From assembly GCF_000614145.1 (NCBI RefSeq), contig NZ_BAKK01000007.1, forward strand, positions 1-64,000: a stretch of 64,000 nucleotides of DNA, written 5' to 3'. Positions 36,658 through 46,772 of the stretch are shown one piece after another. Made by a program: the position numbers and the translations under genes. Position 1 is the stretch's first letter, and each line of letters starts with the position of its first letter. Source of the stretch: Bacteroides faecichinchillae JCM 17102 (lineage in GTDB: Bacteria > Bacteroidota > Bacteroidia > Bacteroidales > Bacteroidaceae). The notes beneath the pieces were generated by a model, which made no database searches, was not told the origin of the DNA, and was given only the letters and a program-made list of their open reading frames with translations.

Positions 36658-37665
36658 TTATTTTCCACTGACTTCTGTGGACCATGAAGTCTCTTGCCAG
36701 TTCGCTACCGAAATATTATCTTTAATTTTTACATTTACTATGTAGTCGTACGAGTATCCTGCATAGAGTACTTTATTGACGATTGAATAGGTAAATTGTG
36801 TTGGAACACCGTTTACCATTAAGTTCATGATAATAGTCATTGGAGTTGCTCGATTGTCTATTGGTAAAAGACATATTTCAGCTCTTAGACTTTTATCTTC
36901 TTGTATGGTGATATCTTGTTCTTTAATATAAATACGATTATAATTAGAAACGATTTCGGCTTTGATAGAATCTCCTACGTTCCCTAATTCTACCGTATTT
37001 TCTCTTATTCTATCTATCTCAATTCCATCTTGCATTACTGATAAAGACGACACTCCGTTTGCTATATCTCCTTTCAGTGTAAAAGTCATGCGTGCAGTAA
37101 GTTGCATTAATGGATTTAAAGGTATCACTTTACTTACATCATTGTCTGAAATTGTAATTTTAGTCGGTGCTGTTTGATTCCAATGGCTATTATTTGCAAT
37201 AACAGACTCACCATTGTCTATTATGATTTTATTGTTATAATATTTGTGTGCCGGAGATATTGCGCTGAATGTATAATCTCCGGGAGCCAAATAAAGAGGG
37301 GTTTTGCCTTCGCTTATAATCTTTCCTGTATTATTATCTATTACGCAGGGGTAAAGGGATTGCGAACCTCCATCCGGTGTGCGAACTACATAATCTTGGG
37401 TTTTAGGTGTATTATTCCCTATTTTGGCAATCAATCTCAATGTCGTTCCTTCCGACAAGTTGATGATCTTATTTAAATCGGGATGAACAGCACGTGCATT
37501 GCTCCAGTTTCCTGGCGAAACTGCATACATGCCAGATAACTCGGGTATGATAGCAACCGTACCTTCATTTGATATTTGCTCTTCATTTTGATCGCATGCA
37601 GTAACAAATACGATTAACATCGTAAAAAGGATTATGGTTTTATGTATTGATTTCATAACTTTCAT
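36658..37665 (-). CDS. Fimbrillin-like lipoprotein
   Basis: A 335-residue lipoprotein (FVTACDQNE). Two ATGs (37665, 37656) are possible. The sequence has the beta-rich, low-Cys layout of fimbrillin-family proteins: IIPELSGMYAVSPGNW, LYLAPGDYTFSAISPAHKYY, and a donor-strand-like end SYDYIVNVKIKDNISVANW. Likely a structural or tip pilin. Part of the minus-strand fimbrial run, 15 bp before the frameshifted FISUMP gene's stop. Confidence 0.75.
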   Translation of the reverse strand: MKVMKSIHKTIILFTMLIVFVTACDQNEEQISNEGTVAIIPELSGMYAVSPGNWSNARAVHPDLNKIINLSEGTTLRLIAKIGNNTPKTQDYVVRTPDGGSQSLYPCVIDNNTGKIISEGKTPLYLAPGDYTFSAISPAHKYYNNKIIIDNGESVIANNSHWNQTAPTKITISDNDVSKVIPLNPLMQLTARMTFTLKGDIANGVSSLSVMQDGIEIDRIRENTVELGNVGDSIKAEIVSNYNRIYIKEQDITIQEDKSLRAEICLLPIDNRATPMTIIMNLMVNGVPTQFTYSIVNKVLYAGYSYDYIVNVKIKDNISVANWQETSWSTEVSGK

Positions 37666-37679
37666 TTTTTTGTTTGTTT

Positions 37680-39802
37680 TTAGTTAGCTTTAGTGTCACG
37701 AACGCAACGAATTAAACAGCCGTTGTTGCGGATTTCAGATGAATACATCATGATCTGATTGGAGGCTGCATCGCCTGCAAATTTCATACGAACTGTATGT
37801 TTATCTTCACTTGTCCAGTAGACAGCTTCAGATCCACTATAGATCAAGGCAGGATAATTGGTATCACCTTGATTTGCATGCTCTGCTCCAATATGTATAT
37901 ATCCAGAAATAGGCAATTTAATCTGTTCTACCGGATTACTCCATTTGGCGGCGTCTTTTACATTTTCTTGAGATAATGTACTATTTCTTGTTGCTGGATA
38001 TCGGGATATTACCAATACATTGCGGTAGGGATCTCCTTTATCTCCAGTACATTTATTATCTTCTATTTTATATATACCACTTCTTTCTATATGCCATCTC
38101 AAAAATATGCTTTGTTAGTATTTTTTCTTTTCAAAGCATAAATAGAATTGGTGATACCTACGGTTGTTTCCTTCCATATATCCTTCTTAACACCTACATA
38201 AACTGATTCCGAATTTTTTTCTGGATCATTGTTTTCATTCTCAAGATAAGTGTTGTCTGGATGTAATTTAGATGTATTGCCATTATATGTTTTCGTTAAT
38301 AGAAATGGAATATCTCCCGCTTTTGCCGTTGCAGGAATAATAAGTTTAAATTCATCACTTGTTGGTACACGCCATCCTTTAGGACAAGGTTGCTCATTGT
38401 TATTATTCCAATTAGAAGTGCTATTCCAGTTAGAGGAGCCATAACAGAAATTGAAGTTTTCGTTATCTGTTGGCTTTTGAGCCATATCAGAGTTCTCGGT
38501 TGTCGGTTCATCATACATATGTCCTGGCACATGCGGATATGGCATTGATTCTTTCAAATGCCAATTACCATTTGAAAGTGCATATGTTATTCCGTATTTA
38601 TCTGTTTTTGTATTTATATAATATGGTATATTTCTTCCGTACTGATAATAATATCCACGACTATTCTCCCATGCTTGGTCTCCTGCCAATGGGTTGCCAC
38701 TTGTAGCTCCTAAGTTTCGGTCCATCCATGTGATACCACCGATAGTCATAGAACCATTTACTTCATCGTCTTCTTTCAACTCCTCTTCCGGGATCCAGTC
38801 ATAAAGTCTTGGGACAATGGTTACAATTAATGAACTCTTTGTGATAGTGATAATCATATCATATTCGTGATTACTCTTGAATTCAAATGGGATTTCCTTT
38901 GTTGTTGGAGTACTACCTGCATCTCCTGCCAATGTAGAAGTAATTTCGATTTCTTTAGTCGTTTTTTGACCGCCAATAGTTACTTCTACATTCACCCACA
39001 TCGAATGATTAGTTTTGTCGCTTTCCTTTAAGTTCTCTTTTCTTGTGGGGAATATCATCGGAGTTACAGCAATATTATCTTTTTTAACCACTTCTGCTGT
39101 AGGAGTAATATTCTGTGTCCCAGTATATACAGTGCATTCATGGTTTCTTGCATCGGAACTTTCCAGATTGTACTTACCGGTTTGCATATTCAAAGCACCA
39201 TTTGGATAATCTTTTAAGGAGATACTGTTTAGGGTAACTGTTGTGCTCTTATAGTCAGAATGTTTCATTACATATAGGTTCAACTTTGCTAAAGTGTGCC
39301 CGAACAATAACTTAATGGACCCGGAGTTTAGATAGCTTTGGCTTTCTTTTTTAGCCCACATAACATCAGTCAAAGCACTACCGTCTGCTTTATATTGAAT
39401 ATTACATGTCGGAGCATTTTTACCATTGGATATAATGTTTACGGCTTCTTCTGTACTGTTTGTAACCGCATAGAAATTTAATGTCTTGCCATTAAATTTA
39501 TTGATTTGGATACCTTGAATGCTTGCATGATCCTCAGATTCTGTACCTGTAACGGGACCAATACCGGCAGGATTTTTTAAATAGTTCTTGCTAAAATCAT
39601 TGTCTGTAGCATCTACTGCATAAATCTGATAGATAGTTCCTCCAGAAAAAGTGGATTCGTTTGCTGCGCGAGTAAATGTTCCCTTATCAGAAGATAACCG
39701 GAATGTACCGTTACTTTCTACTTCGGTTGCCTCATCTATTGTACATGAAGTAAAAAAAAGTGCTACCGCTGAGATTATAGTATATATTAGGTTCTTTTTC
39801 AT
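37680..39802 (-). pseudogene. Fimbrillin/FISUMP-domain protein, frameshifted
   Basis: The first 567 codons hold a lipoprotein signal (ALFFTSCTIDEA), a fimbrillin-like region (LNFYAVTNSTEEA, LLFGHTLAKLNLYVMKH) and the start of a FISUMP domain (GGITWMDRNLGATSGNPLAG, GWRVPTSDEFKLI). It stops at 38099. The remaining FISUMP part (LRWHIERSG to GCLIRCVRDTKAN) continues in another frame to 37680. Adding one T to the five-T run at 38101-38105 joins them as NKAYFLRWHIER. It was probably one 707-residue tip-like pilin. Confidence 0.82.
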
Positions 39803-39842
39803 CTTACTATCGGTTATAATTTGTTGTTTTGATTGTTCTTTG

Positions 39843-40817
39843 TTATTTTCCAGGTTTTACCGGTACATAGATTAATCCTCCTTTTTCCCAATTGTCCAAT
39901 TGACGGGCAATGAGCGTGAATGAGTTTTGTTGGAACTGGAAGCATACTTCGTATGCTTCTCCGGGTTTGGCATTTGAAATTGGACTTACATTATCTTGCT
40001 CATACAACTGTATATCTAATGGGCTATCAATCTTTCTTTCAATCTGAGTCTCATCGATAAGCAGGATCTCTGCAGTCAGATGTAAATTGTTTAGTTTGCC
40101 TTCATTGTCGGTAGGCAACATTAGATAAGCTGTTCCTAATTCCTCTGTACCAGTACTATGGATAATATCTGAATGTGTGAATTGCAAATTGTCAGTTGCT
40201 GTTTTTTTATAATTTATTTTGTACTTATTATCCTTAGTGTCATAGTTCCATTCTATAGGCAAATAACTCTTGGGGATGTTGATGGTGATATTTCTTACAT
40301 CACGACTTCCTTCCATTGTCTTGTCACGTTGAACAGTGAAATAGACCTTAGTTAGTGTGTGCTCAAATTCCATTGTTTCGTGGAATAGAGAGGTCTGGCT
40401 ACCACTGATAACTTTTTCTGCTACACAGACATCCGTAATTCCTGAACTTTTGTTAGGTAAAGATATTACTTGAAAATCACTGCTGTTCTGCATGTCTGCA
40501 GGCGAATATCCGGTGGCAAATACTGTAGAATAGTCATTTGGATAAGATTTCCCAGTATTGTATTTGCTGTTGCTATATTGGGCTAAATCGTCAATCTTAG
40601 ACTGAAAGAAATCATCGAGTGTATTCTTCCAGAATATTAATACTCCAGATGCAGACGTAAATGAGCTACCATCCAGTGAGGATTTTGCAAATCTCACTTC
40701 TATCTGTTTCTGTTCGTTAGAGATAGTATATTCGTCCTCCAATACGCTATCACAACTGATGAAAATAGCTGTTGTCAGAAACAGTAAACTGAATATGGTA
40801 TATTTTCTTTGTTTCAT
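39843..40817 (-). CDS. Fimbrillin-family lipoprotein
   Basis: A 324-residue lipoprotein starting at the ATG at 40817 (MKQRKYTIFSLLFLTTA, lipobox FISC). Family features: FTSASGVLIFWKN, YSPADMQNSSDFQVISLP, FEHTLTKVYFTVQRD and the closing AKPGEAYEVCFQFQQNSFTL. This matches the fimbrillin layout of two beta domains. It starts 14 bp after the Mfa1-like gene and is followed by the FISUMP gene; likely a minor pilin. Confidence 0.75.
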   Translation of the reverse strand: MKQRKYTIFSLLFLTTAIFISCDSVLEDEYTISNEQKQIEVRFAKSSLDGSSFTSASGVLIFWKNTLDDFFQSKIDDLAQYSNSKYNTGKSYPNDYSTVFATGYSPADMQNSSDFQVISLPNKSSGITDVCVAEKVISGSQTSLFHETMEFEHTLTKVYFTVQRDKTMEGSRDVRNITINIPKSYLPIEWNYDTKDNKYKINYKKTATDNLQFTHSDIIHSTGTEELGTAYLMLPTDNEGKLNNLHLTAEILLIDETQIERKIDSPLDIQLYEQDNVSPISNAKPGEAYEVCFQFQQNSFTLIARQLDNWEKGGLIYVPVKPGK

Positions 40818-40830
40818 TTTCTTTCCTCCA

Positions 40831-42171
40831 TTATTTATTGTTTCCTGTTTCAACATCAATAGTGGTTTTTCCTTTGATACTCCAAGGACATATTATGGTA
40901 TTCACTTCTATCGTCTTCTCTAATAACGGAGCAGTGAATGACGTTATGTTGATGATGTAATAATTATTGCGTACTATATTGGCTCCATCACTGAAAACCG
41001 GTGAATTTACAAATGCTTCGTAATATTGCCATCCGCCTGCATGAGTAGTAAAATCTTCGTTATCAACAGTAATGTTATAGGTATTCTTTAAGTAGTTAAT
41101 CCCATTCTGTATAGTACTGTAACACATTTCTTTTGCACTTTCCGGAGCTTTTTTGCAAGTATAGAAAGTTCCATTTGTTAGTTTGCTGTTTGCATCAGCT
41201 TCTGGTAAGTTTTTGCTTCCATCAATATTTTTGGGAGTGAATTTGGCTGCTATTTTCAAATAAGTGGTTATTTCTTTGGCACGCGTCAAATCTTCTTGAT
41301 CCATGCTGAATGTATTTTCCAGGCAGTAGAGACCTTCTGTGTATTTATTTGCGCCTTCTTGCACTCTGCTTGCATTATATTTCACAGCAGTTGCTCCCTC
41401 TTCCGGTTTACTGGTTGCCGGAAAGAAATCGCTAGCATCTGTTTTACTCATATTGAAGTTTGGATCTTCATTATTTGATTTTGTAAAAGGGAAGAACTTT
41501 TTATTGGTTGTGTCCAAGACATAATGAACATTATCCAAACGTATATAACCATTATCTTGTATCAACTTTACATATTCGTCATTATCTTCTTTAGTTGAAC
41601 AAGTCAGTAATACTTTAGACATGATGCGTGTCAGAGTGGCTTTAACTTTTGTTGTTTTCTCTGCCTCGATATTTATTATTATATTGCCATCTTCAGTTGC
41701 AGCTTGCCCTGTCATTAGGAAATTGTTATCTGTAGTGATATCTGTAATATTACTTATTGTTAGTACTGGATTATGATCTGTTGCTTCTTTTATCTTAGCG
41801 ATCTGAGCATCAGGCATATTCACTGCGGCAAATATCTTTTTCTGACCTTGACTTGTTACTACATTAAAAAATAAATTCTTATTTTGTAAATTATCTCCAG
41901 TGACAGAGTAATCCTGAATACCACTTCCATCAGCATTCATTATAAACAATGTGAGCTTGCGACATTCATTCTCGACATCTTTTCCTGTGAGTGTCGTTTC
42001 TCCAGCACGTACACCTGTTTGAGGAGTACTAACAGATAATATTAGCTGAGCTTTTATTTGGGACTGTTTCACATCTTGCTCTTCCATATACTCATCCTGT
42101 GAGCATCCGAATAAGCTGATGGCTGATGCCAGCGCAAAAAAAAGATAATATGTTAGTTTTAAAAGTCTCAT
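40831..42171 (-). CDS. Mfa1-family major fimbrial subunit
   Basis: A 446-residue lipoprotein pilin (ISLFGCSQDE). The N-terminal domain contains RKLTLFIMNADGSGI and FLMTGQAATEDG with the KATLTRIMSKVLLTC motif; the C-terminal part fits the Mfa1 fimbrilin C domain: FYTCKKAPESAKEMCYST, GGWQYYEAFVNSPVF and IVRNNYYIINITSF. Such pilins are exported as lipoproteins, cleaved and joined by donor-strand exchange. It lies 11 bp after the FimB/Mfa2 gene's stop. Confidence 0.85.
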   Translation of the reverse strand: MRLLKLTYYLFFALASAISLFGCSQDEYMEEQDVKQSQIKAQLILSVSTPQTGVRAGETTLTGKDVENECRKLTLFIMNADGSGIQDYSVTGDNLQNKNLFFNVVTSQGQKKIFAAVNMPDAQIAKIKEATDHNPVLTISNITDITTDNNFLMTGQAATEDGNIIINIEAEKTTKVKATLTRIMSKVLLTCSTKEDNDEYVKLIQDNGYIRLDNVHYVLDTTNKKFFPFTKSNNEDPNFNMSKTDASDFFPATSKPEEGATAVKYNASRVQEGANKYTEGLYCLENTFSMDQEDLTRAKEITTYLKIAAKFTPKNIDGSKNLPEADANSKLTNGTFYTCKKAPESAKEMCYSTIQNGINYLKNTYNITVDNEDFTTHAGGWQYYEAFVNSPVFSDGANIVRNNYYIINITSFTAPLLEKTIEVNTIICPWSIKGKTTIDVETGNNK

Positions 42172-42182
42172 TGTTTTTTTAT

Positions 42183-43295
42183 TTAGAGTTCGAAATCATT
42201 AATGTTTATCACCCAGTCGTTGATTTGAATGACAGTTTTGATTAGTGTCAGGTTCTCATCAACAAAGAAAACCATGCCATAATTATCTTCACGGTCGAAA
42301 TATTCCTGTAGCGGCATATCTATACAGTTTTGTTCTTTTAGCAATCCGAGGTAGCGGATCAATGATCCGTCGGGTAACAATTCCGTTTCGTTCTCTTTAT
42401 TGTAGATTTTCAATTTCGGGTTCTGGGTTTCTACCAGTCTGGCTATGCTGATTTCGGCCACTGCTGCCGGATAGGTGTTGGCTTCTTCATCGGCTGCGCT
42501 GAATGCGCGGGTGGTTACTTTGTCTGTTTCTGTCACAAACGGTTCGTAAGTTAGCAAAACATCTTCCATCAGTGAGTTGTCATAGTTCATTTTTCCATTA
42601 TCGTCGTAGATGGCATAAGTGAACATATCATCTTTGATAGCCCTTGCAGTCGGAATTTCAGTGTCCGGGTGTTGGTTTACTTGCGCCACTACGATGCGTA
42701 TATTGTTGGTGTTCTTCATCAGTCCGATGGTGGTCACTTCTTCACGAACACTATTGCCTGTAGCGGGCGTGGTGTAAAGTACGCTCTTCCCTTTGATGGC
42801 TTCGCCATGCCATAAGGGTGAGAGGTTTTTCTTTTTCACAATATATTTGCCTTCGTCCCCTTCGGCAGCGCGCGTCACTGCATCGCGTAGCGTGAGAACG
42901 GTGAGGTCTTCTATTTCTGATTGTTTGTTCATCACAGGAACAGCGAACGATTCATTGTCGAGTCCTGCCCAGGTGACAAGATGGTATTTTTGCGGGTCGA
43001 TGTCTACGTCCATAGCATAGCTTCCGTCTGCCAACGGTTCGCCCTGATCGGTTTTCTGGTAGACGAAGTTGCCTTCATCATCAAAAGCATAAAGCGTGAC
43101 TGACTTCACATTCTGTGCGAAAGCATCTACCTTCTCCATGTTGTAGTCATACTTGAACTTTACTCGGTATTTGATGTCACAATCGCCATCCTCGTAGTCG
43201 AGGACAGAATCACAAGATGCGATTGCACCAGCCAATACGGTGAGTAGCATAAGTTTGCTTACTTCTTTCTGTATGTTAGTGAATATCCGTTTCAT
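42183..43295 (-). CDS. FimB/Mfa2-family fimbrial anchor lipoprotein
   Basis: A 370-residue lipoprotein (GAIASCDSVLDYEDGDC). It fits FimB/Mfa2: the IKYRVKFKYDYNMEKVDAFA start, VKSVTLYAFDDEGNFVY, YHLVTWAGLDNES, and the KNTNNIRIVVAQ strand. These proteins anchor fimbriae in the outer membrane and limit their length. GC content here looks higher than in the neighbouring pilin genes. It sits between two Mfa1-like pilin genes. Confidence 0.87.
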   Translation of the reverse strand: MKRIFTNIQKEVSKLMLLTVLAGAIASCDSVLDYEDGDCDIKYRVKFKYDYNMEKVDAFAQNVKSVTLYAFDDEGNFVYQKTDQGEPLADGSYAMDVDIDPQKYHLVTWAGLDNESFAVPVMNKQSEIEDLTVLTLRDAVTRAAEGDEGKYIVKKKNLSPLWHGEAIKGKSVLYTTPATGNSVREEVTTIGLMKNTNNIRIVVAQVNQHPDTEIPTARAIKDDMFTYAIYDDNGKMNYDNSLMEDVLLTYEPFVTETDKVTTRAFSAADEEANTYPAAVAEISIARLVETQNPKLKIYNKENETELLPDGSLIRYLGLLKEQNCIDMPLQEYFDREDNYGMVFFVDENLTLIKTVIQINDWVININDFEL

Positions 43296-43415
43296 GCTTT
43301 TAAGTTTTTCTATTGAATTTCTTGTTATGCTTTGTTTGCCAAAGTTGTTTTTTAGTAAGGAGGAGAGGGAAGTCCCTTCCCCTCCTTTATTAAGTTTGTC
43401 TGTGTGGGATGCAGA

Positions 43416-44684
43416 TTAGAGAGAGAAACCGTTTTCGTTTATTGTCCAAGCCTCTTCTGTAATATCAAGTGCCAGCATTGTAATAGGGTCTCCTGGAGTT
43501 GGAGTATCGATTCCCGGTTCACCTATGCCTCTGATACTCATAACTTCCAGTTTGTATATGTTATTACGTACAATCTTAGCCTTATTATCACTAGTTGTTA
43601 TAATATCTTGTGCATAGTAGCATATTCCATCTGTGTATTTTCGAATACCGTACTCATTGAAATCGGCGTAATCTGCCCCGTCATTCAAATTTCCATAAGC
43701 ATCAGTCTCTAACTGACCACCATAAGCGGCATTTAAGTCATCAAAGCTTGCATATAATCCTGCTTTATCTCCATTTACAACTTCATACAGGTTCTTTACA
43801 TTTTCGTTTTCAAAAACAACTTGTGCCTTGTACAATACCTGAGTAGTAGCACTGCTATTATCGTTTTCCAGACAGTAAGTAACATTGTCTATTTCCTCGT
43901 TCTCTCCTTTAATATCTTTTTTAGCCATGCCTACACTTTCGAATGTCTGAAAATTGTATTCTCTTACAAAGTTTTGGAAGTATCCGGTGCTTGCTACTTC
44001 TGGCTTGAAAATTGTACCAGGAAGCATATTGCTTTCTTTATTTAAATTAGTGAACGTGTAGCTTAGTAGGGTGATTTTCAATTTTGAGTTATCCGTTGCT
44101 GTAAAAGCTGTTTCTGGTGACTCTTCTATAATCTTAGCGGCTACACGAGAAACTTTTACGCCTGCTCTATTGTTTGAGTTACCAGCTTCTGCTTCGAAGA
44201 CGTCATTTCCGGACATTACGAAATTGTTATCTTGTGCAATATTATTTGTTAAACCATCCAAAGTAGTAGTGTAAGCTGCTTTTACTGTTGCTGATGAATA
44301 GTTACTTGCATTAATTTCGATAGTTGGATTGATGTAGACATAAGCAACTCCCTTTCCTGCGTATACCTCTCTAGAAGCAGTTTTAATGCTTGTACCTTCT
44401 TGAGTTAAGTCGTTCTCATTCTCTGTGGAGAATTTTAAGACTTGAATAGGAGAACCATTGTTATATACCAATACAACTGTGACATTCTGAACAGTTTGTT
44501 CTTCTTTTGTACCCACGTCAATAGTGGCAGCTCTTGGTGCTGTTGGAAAGCCAATGCTAAAACTCATAGTTGCGTTTTTCTCTGTATTGCTGTTTCCGCC
44601 GTTATCAACGCCTTCCACTTCATTGCTGCAAGATGCCATAGCAAACGCAGCGATACCTGCTAAAAATAAATTTCTAAGTTTCAT
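43416..44684 (-). CDS. Mfa1-family major fimbrial subunit
   Basis: A 422-residue lipoprotein pilin (FAMASCSNEVEGVDNGG). It has the Mfa1 layout: ATMSFSIGFPTAPRA at the start, NFVMSGNDVFEAEAG, VSRVAAKIIEES, CYYAQDIITT and KIVRNNIYKLEVMSIRGIG with a closing donor-strand-like stretch. It is the first pilin gene of the run and has a long upstream region with a -7 element at 45014-45007, so it is probably the main pilin. Confidence 0.85.
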   Translation of the reverse strand: MKLRNLFLAGIAAFAMASCSNEVEGVDNGGNSNTEKNATMSFSIGFPTAPRAATIDVGTKEEQTVQNVTVVLVYNNGSPIQVLKFSTENENDLTQEGTSIKTASREVYAGKGVAYVYINPTIEINASNYSSATVKAAYTTTLDGLTNNIAQDNNFVMSGNDVFEAEAGNSNNRAGVKVSRVAAKIIEESPETAFTATDNSKLKITLLSYTFTNLNKESNMLPGTIFKPEVASTGYFQNFVREYNFQTFESVGMAKKDIKGENEEIDNVTYCLENDNSSATTQVLYKAQVVFENENVKNLYEVVNGDKAGLYASFDDLNAAYGGQLETDAYGNLNDGADYADFNEYGIRKYTDGICYYAQDIITTSDNKAKIVRNNIYKLEVMSIRGIGEPGIDTPTPGDPITMLALDITEEAWTINENGFSL

Positions 44685-45006
44685 AATGATATGTTTTAAT
44701 GATAATTGTTTGAACTTTTTTTATACTAAAATACTTTTGTTTTTTCTTTCTTTTATTGAGAAGAGAGTCATTATTACGAATTTGGAATTAATAATAATGT
44801 GAGAGCTTGTTTCATCTGCGAGTTCGAGTTCCGGGAGGAACTTTTGGAAGTCCTTATCTATATAAGAGGTTACTTCCATAGAGGGGGGATTGTTTTTTCT
44901 TTTTCGATAGGCGATGTTTGTTTATTTGTTTTTTACTACTTGTTATTTTATAAATTGTTTTGTTCTTAATCGTTTCGAGGAACTTGTCTGTCCCTTATCG
45001 ACGTTG

Positions 45007-45014
45007 CAAAGATA
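45007..45014 (-). promoter_or_regulatory. -7 element of the pilin operon
   Basis: TATCTTTG on the minus strand, the perfect Bacteroides form, 323 bp before the ATG of the first pilin gene. No matching -33 element, which suggests activator control. Confidence 0.5.
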
Positions 45015-45343
45015 TGGGGGATTTGTAGTTTTGAAGATTGGCATTTTTTTCAATTTCCAGGGTGGTTTCTGCAAACTTTTGATTTTGTTGTTTGAGATGG
45101 GTGTTTTGTTCGTTTATTGAATAAAATAGCATGTACTGTGAATGAATAACCCTCTTTGTTTATGATTTAACACAGGTGTTTCTTCTTTGCTTTTTATTAT
45201 TTTCTTGTTGAACTAGATGGATTTTGATCTTCTTTTGAGAGTAAGAGGTTCTTATGCTTCTTGAATGAATTACAGATGTTTCTCCTTGGGGTACATATCA
45301 GCTCTTATATATTGATGAAATACACTGGCTTCATGAAATCCAT

Positions 45344-45383
45344 TTGTTATTAATAAATATTCTCTATTTCATTAATAACAAAC
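45344..45383. repeat. Perfect 12-bp inverted repeat
   Basis: TTTGTTATTAAT (45344-45355) and ATTAATAACAAA (45372-45383) are exact complements with a 16-nt spacer. It is AT-only except two G/C per arm. Possible operator or hairpin upstream of the pilin promoter. Confidence 0.5.
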
Positions 45384-45448
45384 TTTTTGTTCTTTAATAC
45401 TTAACTTCTTTTCTTTTAATAGAGAAGTTATTCTTTGTTAGAAGTAGT

Positions 45449-45535
45449 CTATAAACGGAAGTTGCGTTTATACAAACAAAGATTGTGTTTATATAAATGC
45501 AACTTCTGTTTATGTAAACGCAACTTCGTTTATAG
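45449..45535. repeat. Three copies of a 23-bp motif around AGTTGCGTTTA
   Basis: CTATAAACGGAAGTTGCGTT begins the first copy at 45449-45472. A second copy lies inverted at about 45490-45513 (AAATGCAACTTCTGTTTAT) and a third, also inverted, at 45513-45535 (TAAACGCAACTTCGTTTATA). Copies 1 and 3 are nearly perfect inverted repeats around a 40-bp centre. The role is unknown; an operator or strong hairpin is possible. Confidence 0.7.
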
Positions 45536-45670
45536 CTTGTAATTAATAAGAAGTAACTTTACTATTAAAGACAATAAAGTTTGTAATAGGAGGAGAAGAA
45601 CTAATCTATTAATACTTATGCTTATGACTTATAGTATAGTCGGAAATATAGATATGGAGGAATTTAACGA

Positions 45671-45785
45671 GTGACAATAAAAATGTCCGGAACTCTTATT
45701 GTCACTCTATTATCACTGGCTATTGTCACTAACATAATATTGATTATCAGAAGTTTAATGTTAGAAAGTGACAAGTGACGATAAA
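45671..45785 (+). repeat. GTGACAATA-box repeat, copy 3 (solo)
   Basis: This 115-bp segment starts with GTGACAATAA, has inverted boxes (TATTGTCAC, TATTATCAC, TATTGTCAC), the core TTGATTAT, and ends GTGACAAGTGACGATAAA (45768-45785). Layout and length equal the copies at 363-478 and 3635-3748. Here no VirE or HU-like gene is near; the broken Rpn gene ends 46 bp away. Confidence 0.85.
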
Positions 45786-45831
45786 TAACCACTTTATTTT
45801 CTCCAAGAACGAAGACAAGATGAGAGAGATC

Positions 45832-46676
45832 TTATAATTTCCTTATTTCCTCTATAGATATTCCTGTTGCTTTAGCTATGAAGTCGTCGGACATTCCGGC
45901 AGACTTTAAATTACGGACAATTGTTAGACGCTTTTCCTCGCGACCTTTTTCAAGGCCCATTTTAAGTCCTTCTTCTTTTGCTGCATCCATTACGTATAGA
46001 TGCGTACGATACACATTCACGTTATTTTGATAACGTTCGTGCTCCTCTTTGCTTAAAGAAGCTACATCGGCAATTTCTTCTAACTTCTCGAAGACTGCCT
46101 TGCGTGCCTTGAAAGGCATCCGTTTCAGTGTCTCCATATTTTTTAATGTATAAGTCCAACGTTCAAAATCTGTATCGCATTCATGCTCTTCTTTGCGGAA
46201 AAGTGGTAGAACGATGAATATTTGGCGCATTCTGTCGCTAAACAGTTCGCCTGTTTCACGGTCAGCAAGTATCACGTCCGTACGTAACTGAACATTGTCA
46301 TTGAGCAAAAAGTTCATAAAGAACACTCCGTATACTGCCTTTAAATTAAACTTCCATTCTGTTCCGGCTTCGCCTTGTTGTGCTACTGCGTTGGACAGAT
46401 AGAATAAAGCACGTTCTTTAAAATGCAACTGTGATTTGTTCTGCATTTCTACAATAATCTTTCCACCTGTATCAGTACAGCAATAGATGTCGTAAATAAT
46501 TCCGCCTCCTTCATCATATTGCGGTAGTTGCTCGTTGTTCAGAAAAGTAAGTCTGTTATTACTCGCTTTCCTTTCAATAAATCATTTAAAAAGTCTATCA
46601 ATAAATCTTTTGATATCTCTTGGCCGAATATTTTTTTTAATCCATAATCGGTAAATGGATTAATAAATCTTCCCAT
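45832..46676 (-). pseudogene. Rpn-family recombination-promoting nuclease, frameshifted
   Basis: The reading begins at the ATG at 46676 (MGRFINPFTDYGLKKIFGQE) and stops early near 46540; the rest continues in a second frame (LNNEQLPQYDEGG, IYDIYCCTDTGGKIIVEMQN, then NMETLKRMPFKARKAVFEKL) to 45832. One added T near 46542 joins them into a 281-residue protein. The family is a PD-(D/E)XK nuclease; the Asp of YDIYC and Glu of VEMQ are kept. The C-terminus has the typical EEGLKMGLEKGREEK helix. It sits inside the fimbrial locus. Confidence 0.85.
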
Positions 46677-46772
46677 TTCTTATCGTCGTTGAAGTCGTTT
46701 GTGATACACAAGATAGCATAAATCATTTATTTTCAAACATTAGTGACTTGAATAATTTGACTTTTGATGAAT

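Larger units (their letters stand above)
44685..45669. other. Long regulatory/intergenic region in front of the first pilin gene
   Basis: No gene is supported in this stretch. It holds a leftward -7 element (45014-45007) that implies a leader of about 310 nt, a perfect 12-bp inverted repeat at 45344-45383, and three copies of a 23-bp motif at 45449-45535. The rest is AT-rich. Such a large spacer between pilin gene and the broken Rpn gene may hold phase- or sensor-controlled elements, or may be what is left of insertions. Confidence 0.5.

Noticed and set aside
45449..45535. Classical invertible promoter
   Set aside because: The segment between the inverted arms is only 40 bp, has no promoter in it, and no invertase gene is nearby; kept only as a repeat of unknown role.
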